From: Ashinkailepas kermadecensis
Lineage: Eukaryota; Arthropoda; Thecostraca; Neolepadidae
Direction of reading: 5' to 3'
DNA length: 64,000 nucleotides
Assembly: GCA_034440615.1 (NCBI GenBank)
Contig: JAOTOM010002954.1
Span: forward strand, 60,001 to 124,000
The position numbers were made by a program, and so were the translations under genes. Numbering within the stretch: the stretch's first letter is position 1; every line of letters begins with the position of its first letter. Below the pieces are notes generated by a model that saw nothing but the letters and a program-made list of their open reading frames with translations, did not search any database and was not told where the DNA came from. This document shows positions 11,710 to 23,949 of the stretch, in pieces.

Positions 11710-14000
11710 GGGAACCACGCGATGGACTTCTTTTTTTAGAACCAAGTGCCAAAAGTTTTTATGTTAGTCATTTGTCAAATGTGGACTAAGTAAACGAAGT
11801 TACATCAGTACTGCAGATGTAGCTAAATACTTAATGTTAATCAGATACAGTGCTAACGAATCATTGGAGCCAAATTGGAGTGAATGAATTTGATATCTGG
11901 CCCTAAACTGCTGTCTGGTTTTCATTGATCTGCATCTACACCGGCATATTAGTGCCGGATATATGACACTTAATTGTGGAAAACCACCGTCAGAAACCGG
12001 GGGCGCAGCAGCTGGAAAATAAGTTCGAGAGGCGTGCAATAACAATGCAGTAGGTACGATCGAATGTACTATGAGGCTATGAGAGGATGTTGGCCGTTTC
12101 CTTTCAGGAAAAGGACATAGCAAGAAGACATTCCCCTGTGAGAGTGGGGTGGAGAGACTTTTTCGGTCCACTCAAGATCACGAAAACTACCGATCCAATT
12201 TACCCGCGGAAAGCAGCATTCGATTCTCCGTGGTGTGCAGTATCTTGTATGATAGTTCTAAGATAGGTCTTTTCACAGTAATTTCTATTTTTCTGCAAAT
12301 GAAATGAGATCTCGAAAATACTGGCATGGACGGCTGAAAATGGGAAAACAACATTCCGGTTTCCTTTTGGCTCGAACATGTCCGTATTTTTAAAATCTTT
12401 ATATGGCATGCAACATGCATCAGCACGTTTAGAGTCTTGAAATCAATTGGTGCTGACATCCATCCAAAATGGGAAACAATTATGTGAATTGTTCACACCT
12501 ATTTTACACGGCATCGATCTCTGCAGCATGTACAGGTCATAATATAGCGAATGTACAAGTTCATCATAGGGTTCGAAAATAGAACGAACTGAACTGAGTA
12601 TGGTAGATTGGTAACACTGTGGGAATGGTCTGGAATAGCGTACCTCAGACGAGATCTCCCTGTGCAATACCTTACAATCATCGCGACCGCTTCCATTTCA
12701 TGTTGTGAACGTCATTGCTGCATTCGGTCGTGCATGTATGCTCGAGATAAGCTGCTGCCGTTAGTGGGCCAGTAACGTATCGTAGGCACACACCATGCGT
12801 GGGTTGCTTGCCAGGGACAAAGTCAGTGTTGAACACGTTCGCAGTGGAGTGAAGCGAAAAGCTGCATACACCAGTGCATTATCTCTACATAATATAAGTG
12901 CATAGTATTTGGTAGCATAGTACATATGAATACGATGAACACATACATAGGCGTATGGTTAGTAAACAGAAATCGCAGGGGCTTTCAAGAGTTCTTTTGT
13001 CCTCCACCTTTCCACACGCGCATTCTGTGGAGTGTGAAGCTAGCCGTTGAGTGTCAACAATGCGTAGATTCAGGGAAAGACAACGCCTAGTTACACGCAT
13101 CAGAGGCTAGCATCCAAAGATGCGTTGGATAATTGCACAGTACATGTCGGTTGTTCCTCAGTATTTTCAAACGATAGCACTAGAAATAATTTTACTTTTG
13201 TTCAGTCTTGCAGAACAATGGCGTTCACAGTGCATCTGGACTATCCGGTTTTCCTGGCATCTTCTCATTGGAGAGATTGCGGCCGAAGGGCCGAGTGCAT
13301 TCTTTTTCTGAGTACTTGCAAGCAGTGTTAGTCATTCACTTCCAAGTGTTTGATTTGAAGTGCATGATCCTTACGTTTACGCAATAGAGTCCAAATGTCT
13401 GGTGGGAATAAGTAATAGGGTGAGCACATTTTTCAAAGACGAAGAAGTTAAAAGTCTTGTTACATGCAAGAATATAATTACTTCCAAAGTTTGATTTGGA
13501 TTTGACCAAACTTTGGCATCTAAAGCTTGGTCTGTGAACAATATATTTTTATATATTTGGATGAACAATATGCAGCATCCTGGTGGGTTCTATTGACAGT
13601 TTGTTACACTTCGCCGTAGATTGGCTACAATCTTCATATGGTGTGTACGATATGCACCATGGTGCATTGTGTTGTGTATCATATGTTTTAACTTCAGCAG
13701 CCTATGCATGGGTGGTAGTTGTTAAGAAAGGTTAGGGAACTCGTTATTTTCTATATGGAATGCTGAATGCTTGGGATGCCTGAAATGAATGGAAAGATTA
13801 TATTTGTATGGCTGCAACTATGCTTATTTTACCGCACTATACCTGGAAGATGAAAAAGTCAGCATGAAGTTTAACATTATTTGCCTGCTGCACTTCTTGT
13901 TGAAGCCTAGCTTGTGCAAGGAAGGACACAACTTGAAGGTCACGTTTGCATGCTTCATCACTAGGCGACGTTAGGTAAATACAAGTAGAGGATCTGGAGT
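11710..14000. other. AT-rich DNA without recognised genes
   Basis: Only short overlapping frames are present (for example 11800-12171 and 12187-12459, minus). No domain, RNA gene or element end recognised. Confidence 0.4.
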
Positions 14001-14004
14001 GGTG

Positions 14005-14330
14005 TGGCAAAATATACGTTAAGTGCGTTATTTGGAGTGGTTTTCGAAAACTCCGTGACCCAAATTCTTTGGTCCGAAATGGAATCTGGGGTCGTGGGCC
14101 CATCATGAATGGTAAAAATTTTCGGAAAATTTATAAACATTTTTTAGTTGTCAAAATGGTATTTTTGCGAAGCAGATGAAATAGAATGGCTTGACGCTAT
14201 TTTCTGAAGCTTGCAGTGAGTGCGCAACGTTTTTTAGGGGACCAAATCGAACAACCAAAGTGGGGTATTTGGAGTGGTCGGCCACGGAAGCAGCTGTTTG
14301 ACGTTGCACGTTGCACATTCTTGCGGCTTA
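14005..14330 (+). repeat. Dispersed repeat, GGAGTGGTTTTCG family
   Basis: Shares an ordered series of blocks with 18640-18960: GGAGTGGTTTTCG, GGTCGTGGGCCCA (GGTCGTGGCCCA at 18.7 kb), GTATTTTTGCG, TTTCTGA and GGAAGCAGCTGTTT (GGAAACAGCTTTTT). Part of the same family appears at 55630-55760 and at the right edge of the window. Noncoding and heavily diverged; element type unknown. Confidence 0.55.
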
Positions 14331-14409
14331 TAAATGATGCATGAACATGTATGCATTTTGCAACGAAAATGTTATAACTTACATACATCAAAAATCATTT
14401 TCTGTTGCA

Positions 14410-15500
14410 CAAGTAATCGGTGCGTAACATGTGATAGAAACTGTCTAAGAAAAATGGATTTAAATGGTCAAAGTTCTGTGTAAAAATAATATTTATATTC
14501 CTCGAACTTTTCGCAGACATTACATAGCCCGATATTACGGTATAATGTAGTCCACATTAATTGTACATGAAACTGCTATCTCATATTTCTCCTGAAAGGA
14601 ACGAACTTTGACGTAGGAAGTGTCATATACGCCCATCTTTTGGGATATATCGCAAATATACATTGCTTATTTATACACCAGCTGTACATTAATGTGTATG
14701 CATGATAGGCCAAAATGTTGCATCTGACTGGATGTACAATTAAAGGACGCATGTTTCACTGGTGTGTCTTCCGTCAGATAAATAACCGCTTTGTAAATTA
14801 TTCAAAAAAATGAGCTATGTTTTTGTCTCAATTCCGGGCGGAAATATTCATTTTTGACATAGGACTCAGACGTAAATGTGTTTGGAATTGTTGTTTGATA
14901 ACAACATCTAGATTTCAGAGACCTCTTGTCGAAAAAGTTTCGTTCAGAGTCTATATATATATTTTTTTTTATTTGGACCTGAAATAGTCCTTTCACAATG
15001 TTGATCGATTTTTTCCCTTTCTACGGTCATCCTGAACACGGGTACGCTAAATTTGTTGACGTGCAAGAACAATTCAGGCGTCTACAGCCGAATTTACGAA
15101 GGGGTTTCATTAATCACACAAAAAATGAAAAGCAACGTTTCTAAATTTTACATCATTCATGTTCCTTCGAATCAGATAAGCTTATATTTTTAGACGTAGG
15201 ATGTTTTCCTGAGCACGAATATCCCCTCTGTTTACGTTTTTGCCCGTAATCTTTTGAGGTATCCACGTTGCAGTGACGGGGTATAGCTGAAATAAAACGC
15301 GCATAGACTCGAGGCACACTAAATTATGTAATCATTAGTGAATAATAATAAAAATGCTTCATTAGATAGATCTGCATCGTAGTTGTCTGCTCAACATCAC
15401 AAGCATCGAATTACTATTTCAGACAGTCCACAAAAATGACTAGCCCTTTCTGCTACATATTCGGGAGAATTTTGCTAAGGTAATTAATATCCGAAATCGA
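14410..15500 (+). repeat. Unit 1 of a diverged ~1.1-kb tandem duplication
   Basis: Blocks in this unit recur in order about 1.08-1.1 kb downstream: TACATGAAACTGCTATCTC at 14564 versus GCACATGAATCTGCTATCTC at 15658, ACGTAAATGTGTTTGGAAT versus AAATAAATGTGTTCAGAAT, and TATTTTTAGACGTAGGAT versus TATTTTCCTAGACGTAATAT. Identity is low (perhaps two thirds), so it is an old duplication. No coding signal. Confidence 0.5.
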
Positions 15501-16330
15501 TGTGTGGGATACAATTTACCACTGCGAAAGATGGAATAAATGTTGTGTTCGGAAGATAAAATTGCATAGTCCAAATGTAGTGTGGAAAATATGTGTTCTT
15601 AGAAACATTTTTGAAAACTTTTCTGAAGTAATATAACGGTATAAAAGATACACATCAATGCACATGAATCTGCTATCTCGGGGTTTCCTGCAAGAAACAC
15701 CTCTTCACCTAGGAAGGGTTATATATACCCATATTTGGCCAATGTCGCAAAAAACATTTCTATATACACAAGCTTCACCTTTGTGTGAACATGCTAGGGC
15801 AACATGTGGCATATGGCTGGAAGCACAATTGATTGGCGCATCCCTTAGTAATGCATCGTGCGTTTCAGAACATTGAAAATTATCACCCCCAAAACTAAGA
15901 TATCTGAGTCCGAATTTTTTGGGAAATATTATTTTTTGGCATGTGACATAGAAATAAATGTGTTCAGAATCACTGGATTATTATTGTTGTAGGATCTCAG
16001 AGAATTGTGTTCGAAGAAAATTCGTCCAGCGTCAAGAATTGTACTCAAAATGTTGGATACCAACTGCATATTTGATTTTTGGGGGTATTTGTGCATCCTT
16101 CCTCTCTTCAAGATAAATACAAGCACATCAAGTTTCTGCATCTCCGACACGAATTCAACCGTCCAGAACCAAATGTGTACCAAGGACCACAGTGAGGAAA
16201 AAATTGACGGATGATATTTAAAAAAATAAGAATAATATTTTGTTCGGAATATTTTTCGATTTAAAGTTTATTTTCCTAGACGTAATATCATGCGTTGAGT
16301 TCATAAAGCGTATGCATTTCGATCCAGCTC
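15501..16330 (+). repeat. Unit 2 of the ~1.1-kb tandem duplication
   Basis: Second copy of the preceding unit, same strand. Its right limit lies near 16330, just before the Penelope-like fragment. The short open frame at 15658-15876 is confined to the repeat. Confidence 0.5.
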
Positions 16331-16429
16331 TGCAACTTATAGAGATATTGTATTTTAAGTTTTACTCTATCCAATATTTTCCTGATATTTATACATGAGT
16401 AGCGAGAAAACGTGCAAAGATAGAAGCTT

Positions 16430-17131
16430 GTTTAATACAACGAAGAATGGTTCTTAGATGCTCCTGGGTTTTAGACATTGCGTGTAATGAAAATATACGA
16501 CCTTCAATAACCAGGTGCTGAGTTGATATTAGAAGTAACGGTAAAGGTTATATTTTATTACTCAACGTTTCGGCCAGGGGCCATCGTCAGGAGTGATGAA
16601 AAAAGCTCAAGCTTAAAAAAATTGAAAAAGGCACGCGGGAAATAAACGTGCAAAAAGACACATGGAATGCAGAAAAGCCTCCTCAGTGGTGCAGACCCTC
16701 ACAGAAACTCCAAACCAGAAACAAACTATGTCAAGAAGGAATCCTCTGAGGAAGCCCGAGCCGATGGTCCATATACATATCGATACATACACTCACGCAC
16801 ATATATAGACATATATCCAATATAACGCGTAATGCATACTATATATAATTTATGTTTATGTAATTTTATGTGATATACCAAGACGTCGTTTGCGTGTTTA
16901 GTTGCGGCCGTAGATTACCTATATGTAGAGATTCGAGGACCTTCAGATCAGCGTTGTCCCTGGCTGTTGCTAGAATTTCTACTTTGAAGTTTGTGTTAGT
17001 GTCGCTGTGTTCCATGTTAGAATGTTTGTCGATGATGTGTTCGCCTAAAGGTGTGTATGTTCTCCGAAGTCTGGCATCTCTCCAGTGCTCATTGTACCTA
17101 TCCCTGATGCTACGTTTGGTTTCACCGCTTC
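16430..17131 (-). pseudogene. 5'-truncated Penelope-like element, GIY-YIG end
   Basis: The minus strand encodes the C-terminal part of a Penelope-like polyprotein. From 17131 it reads GETKRSIRDRYNEHWRD and then the ARDNADLKVLESL and SWYI blocks, ending near 16863. This corresponds to the second half of the GIY-YIG endonuclease domain and its tail, and aligns with the C-terminus of the large elements at 56.9-62.7 kb (GETKRPIRERYNEHLSD, ARDNADLKVLESL). The reverse transcriptase and the GIY half are missing, cut at 17131. Downstream lie a 3' untranslated region with a hammerhead motif (16560-16594) and a terminal stretch to about 16430 that is also present at 49730-49785. It faces away from the fragment at 17277-17843; the two share most of this sequence as an inverted repeat. 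Confidence 0.8.
16560..16594 (-). ncRNA. Hammerhead ribozyme motif (Penelope type)
   Basis: Minus strand order: ACTC (stem I 5' strand), CTGACGA core, T, stem II GGCC-CCT-GGCC, GAAA core, ACGT as a two-base-pair stem III with no loop, then U as the cleavage-site residue and GAGT closing stem I. These are all the conserved nucleotides of the minimal hammerheads described in Penelope-like retroelements. Stem I extends past one mismatch (ATCACTC with GAGTAAT). Activity is inferred; such short stem III ribozymes often work best as dimers. Confidence 0.8.
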
Positions 17132-17472
17132 GAAGTGCTAGTAATCGATCCGGAGGATCACGGAAAGTCGACTGGTGAAATATTTTTTGAAATCTAACAA
17201 TTAGGGCGCCCTTTAGGACCGAAAACCTATATATCGTAAAGCTGAGAAAATATTTTATCGCTTGACGCCTTTGGAATGGAACACAGCGACACTAACACAA
17301 ACTTCAAAGTAGAAATTCTACCAACAGCCAGGGACAACGCTGATCTGAAGGTCCTCGAATCTCTACATATACGTAATCTATGGCCGCAACTAAACACGCA
17401 AACGACGTCTTGGTATATGACATAAAATTACATAAACATAAATTATATATAGTATGTATTACACGTTATATT

Positions 17473-17479
17473 GGATATA

Positions 17480-17510
<31 letters not shown>

Positions 17511-17512
17511 GG
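17473..17512. repeat. (AT)n microsatellite inside Penelope 3' region
   Basis: TA-repeat absent or much shorter at the matching place in the partner fragment (about 16803-16815), so it expanded after the two copies separated. Confidence 0.85.
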
Positions 17513-17717
17513 GGCGTGAGTGTATGCATCGATATGTATATGGACCATCGGCTCGGGCTTCCTCAGAGGATTCCTTCTTGACATAGTTTGTTTCTGGTTT
17601 GGAGTTTCTGTGAGTGTCTGCACCACTGAGGAGGCTTTTCTGCATTCCACGTGCACTCTTTTTGCACGCTTTTTCCCCGCGTGCCTTTTCAATTTTTAAG
17701 CTTGAGCTTTTTCCATC

Positions 17718-17752
17718 ACTCCTGACGATGGCCCCTGGCCGAAACGTTGAGT
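17718..17752 (+). ncRNA. Hammerhead ribozyme motif (Penelope type)
   Basis: Same layout as 16560-16594, in plus orientation: ACTC, CTGACGA, stem II GGCC/GGCC, GAAACGTT, GAGT. All core residues are intact, and the motif lies about 300 bp downstream of the ORF stop. Confidence 0.8.
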
Positions 17753-17840
17753 AATAAAGTATAATCTTTATCGTTACTTTTGATGTCAACTCAGCACCTC
17801 CTGGTATATTGAAGGTCGTATATTTTCTTTACACGCAATG

Positions 17841-17906
<66 letters not shown>
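17841..17906. repeat. (AT)n microsatellite
   Basis: Pure TA repeat of about 60 bp separating the Penelope fragment from the LINE end. Confidence 0.95.
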
Positions 17907-17908
<2 letters not shown>

Positions 17909-17935
17909 CATAGGGGTCATCAATTCGGGTATCAC

Positions 17936-18432
17936 ATGGGTCATCAATTCAGGTTAGACAAGTTGAAGGACAACAGGTCTTCAGTCAAAGGGTTGCTGAT
18001 CAGTGGAATAGGCTGCCTGCTGATGTTGTGGGGAGTTCCTCATTGATTGTATTTAAAAGTAGGCTGGACAAATTTTTCAGACAGGAAAATCTTGTTTTTG
18101 AGTTCTGGTTTGTAGTGAATGGGTTGAGAATTATGCTAGGTGGATGTGCACGTCACAGACCCCTTTAAGCGGGCATGGATGCGGTTTGAAAATTGTTGGT
18201 AGGGCATTCAATCCACATGTGTTGAAGGGGATCAGGGGAATAGGGCTGGATAGCTAGGATAGATATGCATTGATAAGTATGTGAGATGTTGGTGGATGGT
18301 TCCTTTAGGATTTGGTGATGGTTGGGGTGGGTCTTTTTACCGGGATTATTGTATCTTCCATGTAAAGACTTAATTGGATGGGCCCTTCTGGCTCTTATTA
18401 AGTCTAAACTCTTTATGACTTTATGACTTTAC
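17936..18432 (+). pseudogene. LINE 3' end (non-LTR retrotransposon, 5'-truncated)
   Basis: A plus-strand frame from about 17964 reads QQVFSQRVADQWNRLPADVV and continues SSSLIVFKSRLDKFF. This is the widespread C-terminal signature of CR1/L2-like and related LINE reverse transcriptase proteins (FSQRV-x-x-x-WN-x-LP followed by S-x-x-x-FK-x-RLDK). The frame ends in a TAA at about 18166. The following ~260 bp, ending in tandem CTTTATGAC copies at 18412-18432, fit a 3' untranslated region with a short tandem tail. The catalytic reverse transcriptase and endonuclease are missing. Clade assignment is uncertain. Confidence 0.7.
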
Positions 18433-21400
18433 TGCGGGAGAACTGACTTGCCCAGAACTACCCTTAAATTGGCTGACGTACCCGGTTCGGAAGCTTTTTT
18501 TAACCCGACTTTTCTCCCAACTTTGACCGCGCCACAAAATCAGATGTCATAGGTAGGTGAAAACGGACGACATTCGATTCAGCTGTCCTTTGTACTCCTG
18601 GGCTATAAGCTAGGCAAATGAAAGAGAGCTATTCGGCGTTTACTTGGAGAATCAGCTTGATCTGCGCTTTTCGGAGTGGTTTTGCGAAAATCGCCAAATC
18701 GAAAATTGTTGGCGAATTTGAAATCGGTGGTCGTGGCCCACTTCGCAATTGTCAATATTTGTTGAAAATTTTGAGAAAAAAATTGGATTTTTTAATCTCC
18801 AAAATTAGTATTTTTGCGCAGTCGGTGAAGCTGGGTCATTTGACGGTGTTTTCTGACATCCTGGGAGGGGGCGTGGGACTTTTTAACGCCAGAGCAGTTA
18901 ATGCAAGTGGGCGATTCGAAGTGGTTTTCCTCGGAAACAGCTTTTTCACTTAGTAAATATTGAGATAATCATCATCCAAGAACACCGGTGGAAAGAGCTC
19001 GCCACGGCGCATCTTTTCCGTGACTTTTGTAAATTTTGGTTGAAAACTTTTATGAAATTATACTTAATTATATTATATTTAATAATAATTTAATAATATT
19101 ATATTTCAATTTCGTATGTAAGTTTCGGCGAGTGTAGAGCTTTCAGGATGAGATATACCCAAGTGTTGCAATGTATGCTTTTCAACTTAACACAATGTTG
19201 TAGAGGTGTCCATTGGCTACGTGATGCGATATACGAACTTGGGTTTTCTTCGCAATCTTTAATTTTTAAGTCAACTTATTTTTTTTTATCCGCCATTTTC
19301 AAATGCCCATAGTACTTTGCCTATATAAGATAGAGCATTGTATGGCATTGGTGAATTGCAGACCATCCCATTGCGGTTCCGCTGGCGTTTCATATCTTGC
19401 AATTGACCGGTAACTTAGTATCGTACGAGATTTATAAGGGTGCACTGTTTCGCGTTGTCTTAGCATTGGAAGGTAACATGTTGCAAACTGAATAACTCCT
19501 AAAGTTACTGATCGATTTCTTAGATCCCAAGAACAAATGATAGGCCTTGACGGCCGGAAATTGGCTTTTCCAAACAAAATGGAAAATTTTCAAAAACATT
19601 TGGGAGGGGAATGTTCAAAACTTCCATGTTGTGAGTTATTTTTTGTTATTTTTTCCCAAATTGACGTACCGTAAAAACATGTTTGTGATAAAAAAAATTA
19701 CATTAAAACTCAAAATCCAGGGTGCCAGGGGTGTTATATGAAAATTACGAAAAACCGATTTTTTGCGAAATTCACGCGCCCCTCACGCCTTGTACATGGG
19801 ACATGGAAGACTGTTCTCTAATGTGCTTAATAGCGGCTTTCAAGCTCTTTCGAACACCGTGTCGTGGATGTCGATTTGAAGTACGCTTAAGTCGCTATGG
19901 GCCATGCCGTAAGAGGCCTTTTCCAACTTTCGATGTTTTCGGGAATGAACATCAGGTTTTTGCTCATGACTTCTAAAGACGGATCTTCAATTTTCGACAA
20001 CCATTGGATCCGCCATGAAAAATGGGTCCTTTTACATTCTACTAGACAAATTAGAAACAAACATTGAACGTCTTTTTTCCAAAAAATGTTTTCCCTAGGT
20101 TTAACATGGGAAATTTTGACGGCTTCTGGTGGGCAATGTTATCGGGCGAAATCTTTCGGATTTTTTTCCCTGAAGGGCACCGGGGGCGCACATGTGAAAA
20201 AAAGCAAGAAAAACAAATTTGATATTTTTTTTCACGGAGTTTCACCGATATTCCCCCCTACGGCCGAAGTGAAAATGAAGGAATTTGTGATTCACAGGAG
20301 AGCACAACATAGCTCTCTCCATGCTGCATCGATCGCCGTCCTAACATTGGAAATCGGTCGGTAACTTTGGCCGTGAGAGGTCATTATATGTACACATGAA
20401 TGTTGCAATGTAAAAAATGTTGATTTTTTCTACTATCCATTTGATGTTTTTGAAACCGCTTTCGGACGTAGTTTGATACGCTGATTACGAATCTGTGAGT
20501 TGTTTTTGGCTGAGATGAAAAACGAAAATGTTATGGCCCAAAACGTTTTGTTTTTCCCCTCATTTTACGAAATAGTGTAATAACTCTTAAAATTGAAGAC
20601 TTCCCGCTTCAAACTTTTAGCACAACAAGAATCTCGCCATGGCCGATGTGATGCAAAAAACTAGAATTTCGAAGTCTTTTTTTGAAAAAGTGAATTTTTA
20701 AAATTTTTAAAACTTTTCTCTTTCTTTTTTAATTTAATTATTTTTATAAAGACCTCCGTGCATTTACCTGAAGTTGTGAACCCTGCCCCTGAACTCTTAA
20801 AACTCAGGCGGCTACGGCCAGTTGAATATTGACAAAGTGCAAAAAGTACCCTACTTTGCACCCCTATAACTCAAAACGTTGCAACTTGCCGAGCATGCTT
20901 TGATCAGGTCGGATAGTACGGGAGGGCTTTTATACGATGCAACAAACGCAGCGGCTCTACCTCTCTTAGTTTGCAGTGTAGAGGACACCAAAGTTGACAT
21001 ACATCACTTTTTTGCCACTTTTTGGGTGTCTGGAAATTTGGAAACTAGTTTGAGTCAAAAAGTTACCGACAATTTTGGACTTTCCGATGTTCCCAAGATG
21101 TCAAATTGATCACGGCATCTTTCTGTCTTGCATTTGTTCGTACAATTTCCCATAGCTAAGGTGCTAGGCGAAAATTACGTTTTCCCATAGCGTTACACCA
21201 TTTCATTTTTTGCCCCTAGGGGCGCCCTAATTATCCGATTTAAAAAATTCGTTCACCAGCGGACGCACCGTAACATTTTATGTCGACGTATGCCACTTCC
21301 AAGCAGTTCCATCCAGTAGTACACTCAGAGTGCAAAAGTGCATTTACAAGATTTGTATGTCAAATTCTGTAATCTGAACGTCAAGCTGGAGGTTCTGTCA

Positions 21401-21740
21401 GTGTATTATCCCTTGACCCCACTCTCAGACCCAGTTTTTTGCCATTTTTGCCCCGATAAGGGGAGTACCCTTTTAAAACATCTGCCATCCGAATCAGCTT
21501 GAAAAGATGGAACTGATAACCTGACCCAATCTGACCGAAAAAAAAGTTTAACCTCCACTCGATTGAATTTTTTCTCTCAAAAGGTCGATTATTTACACAA
21601 CTTTGACCGCCACGCTAAAATCAAGTCTTGGGGTAGAGTAAAACGGACAACGGGATTCGATGCATTGATCTTTCGTGCATCTGGGATATGAGTTTCAGAA
21701 TTTGATCTTTTTTTCGGTAAGCTACATCGATCTTAAACCT
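18433..21740. repeat. AT-rich dispersed-repeat region
   Basis: Noncoding. 18510-18590 and 21600-21670 share ordered blocks (CAACTTTGACCGC, AAATCA, AAAACGGACGACATTCGAT or AAAACGGACAACGGGATTCG) about 3.09 kb apart on the same strand. 18640-18960 belongs to the GGAGTGGTTTTCG family. Short frames such as 18618-18953 and 20086-20364 are frames through repeats. No domains recognised. Confidence 0.5.
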
Positions 21741-21741
21741 T

Positions 21742-21775
21742 GCGCTTTTCGGTGTTTGACCACTCCGAAAAGCGC
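21742..21775. repeat. Perfect 11-bp hairpin at the edge of the satellite
   Basis: GCGCTTTTCGG, a 12-nt loop, then CCGAAAAGCGC. The right half and what follows (CCGAATCGCC..CTTTCATTT) match the reverse complement of 18620-18680, so the hairpin marks a junction between direct and inverted pieces of one repeat. Confidence 0.7.
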
Positions 21776-21824
21776 GGAAATAACACCGAATCGCCCGCTT
21801 TCATTTAGTATTGTTTTTGTATGT

Positions 21825-23630
21825 ACATTAGCGCATACGTACATTTGCGCTTACGTACATTTGCGCATACGTACTTTTGCGCATACGTACATTTGCACAT
21901 ACGGGCATTTGCCTATACATACTTTTGCGAATACGTACATTTGCACTAACGTACATTTGCGCTCAACTACATTTACACATACGTACATGTACACATACGT
22001 ACACGTGAGCTTTCATACACTTCGATTACGTAAAGCTGTATTTACATACATTTGCCCTTACTTACTTTTGCGGTTACGTACATTTGCGCATACGTACTTT
22101 TACGCTTACGTACCTTGGCGCATACCTACCTTTGCGCTTACGTACATTTGCCACAAGTACATTTGCGCCTACGCACATTTCTGCATACGTACTTTTGCGC
22201 TTACGTACATTTGCGCATACGTACATTTGCGCCTACGTACATTTTCGCATACGTACATTTGCGCTTACGTACTTTTGCGCTTACGTACATTCGCGCTTAC
22301 GTACATTTGCGCTTACGTACACGTGCGCTTTCAGACATTTTGGGTTACCTAAAGCTGTATTTCCATATATTTGCTATGACGTAAATTTGCGGTTACGTAC
22401 AATTGCGCATACGGGCCTACACATACTTTTGCGAAGGCGTACATTTGCACTTACGTACATTTGCGCTCAAGTACATTTACACATAAGTACATGTACACAT
22501 ACGTACACGTGAGCTTTCATACACTTCGATTACGTAAAGCTGTATTTGCGTACATTTGCCCTTACGTACTTTTGCGGTTACGTACATTTGCGCATACGTA
22601 CTTTTGAGCTTACGTACATTTGCGCTCACGTACTTTTGGGCATACGTGCATTTGCGCTTGCGTACATTTGCGCTTTGGTACGTTTGCGCTTACGTACACT
22701 TGCGCTTACGTACATTTGCGCTTACGTACTTTTGCGCATACGTACATTTGCGCTTACGTACATTTACACATACGTACTTTTGCGCATACGTACATTTGCG
22801 CTTATGTACATTTGCGCATACGTACTTTTTCGCATACGTACATTTACGCATACGTACATTTGCGCTTACGTACATTTGCGCATACGTACTTTTGCGCATA
22901 CGTACATTGGCGCTTACGTACGTTTGCGTTTACGTACACGTGCGCTTTCAGACATTTGGGTTACCTAAAGCTGTATTTCCATATAATTGCTGTCACGTTA
23001 ATTTGCGGTTATGTACAATTGCGCATACGGGCATTTGCCTATACATACTTTTGCGAATACGTACATTTGCACTTACGTACATTTGCGCTCAAGTACATTT
23101 ACACATACGTAAATGCACAGATACGTACACGTGCGCTTTCATACACTTCGATTACGTAAAGCTGTATTTGCGTACATTTGCCCTGACGTACTTTTGCGGT
23201 TACGTACATTTGCGCATACGTACTTTTGAGCTTACGTACATTTGCGCTTACGTACATTTGCGCATACATACTTTTGCACATACGTACATTTGCGCTTACG
23301 TACATTTGCGCATACGTACTTTTGCGCATACGTACATTTGCGCATACGTACATTTGCGCTTACGTACATTTGCGCATACGTACTTTTGCGCATACGTACA
23401 TTTGCGCTTACGTACATTTGCGCTTACGTACATTTGCGCATACGTACATTTGCGCATACGTACATTTGCCATACGTACATTTGCGCTTACGTACATTAGC
23501 CATACGTACATCTGCGCTTACGTACAATTGCCATACGTACATCTGCGCTTACGTACATTTGCTTACGTACATTTGCGTACGTACATCTGCCATACGTACA
23601 ATTGTCCATACGTACATTTGTCCCAGAATC
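21825..23630. repeat. 16-bp satellite array (about 110 units)
   Basis: The basic unit is GCGCTTACGTACATTT, with a frequent variant GCGCATACGTACTTTT, centred on the palindrome TACGTA. Period 16 over 1.8 kb. Because 16 is not a multiple of three, a 48-bp super-period lets frames stay open on both strands, giving spurious proteins up to 387 codons (22556-23719) made of AYVHLRLRTFALTYIC-type repeats. Two kinds of non-canonical block interrupt the array. Type A (GCTTTCATACACTTCGATTA) lies near 22009, 22511 and 23131; type B (GCTTTCAGACATTT) near 22328 and 22943. They alternate, showing a higher-order repeat of roughly 500-620 bp. Confidence 0.95.
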
Positions 23631-23639
23631 AATTTTCCC

Positions 23640-23940
23640 TCCAAAAGGCATCAAAAGAGGTCGGGATGGTTCAGTTAGGTTTGATATTGAACTTCAAGTG
23701 TTGTTTGCTTGTGAAATAAAAATGAAACTGAAAAAAATGCACACAAAAAGGAAGTTAGGTTAAGTTATGTCAAGTTAGGTTGGGACAACATAATATGATT
23801 CAGAGGGTTCTGCAAACTATCACGACCACATTTATAGCTTAATGTGGCTGAGCTGGGTAGGAACATAATTGAGGTGGTACCGCCGTGGGCCCGACAGAGT
23901 TTCGAATTTGATGTGGGCGTTGTACTTTACCGACAGTATC
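23640..23940. other. Unannotated segment with TTAGG-type run
   Basis: Holds a degenerate GTTAGGTTAAGTTATGTCAA run at 23754-23790. Nothing else recognised. Confidence 0.4.
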
Positions 23941-23949
23941 AGGCTTTAC

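Larger units (their letters stand above)
17277..17843 (+). pseudogene. 5'-truncated Penelope-like element, inverted partner
   Basis: Plus-strand coding from 17277 (MEHSDTNTNFKVEIL and onward to SWYMT) ends in a TAA at about 17423. It is followed by the same 3' region as the 16430-17131 fragment, with a hammerhead motif at 17718-17752. The coding part is even shorter than in its partner. The 145 bp between the two fragments (17132-17276) is unrelated to either. The right end runs into an AT microsatellite at 17841, where the terminal sequence seen at 16430-16480 has been lost. Orientation is tail-out, as in the pair at 49.5 kb and the large palindrome. Confidence 0.8.

Noticed and set aside
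21825..23630. CRISPR-like array
   Set aside because: Units are contiguous 16-mers with no unique spacers, and the genome context is eukaryotic.
22556..23719. 387-codon plus-strand open frame
   Set aside because: It is the 16-bp satellite translated; similar frames are open in other registers and on the other strand.
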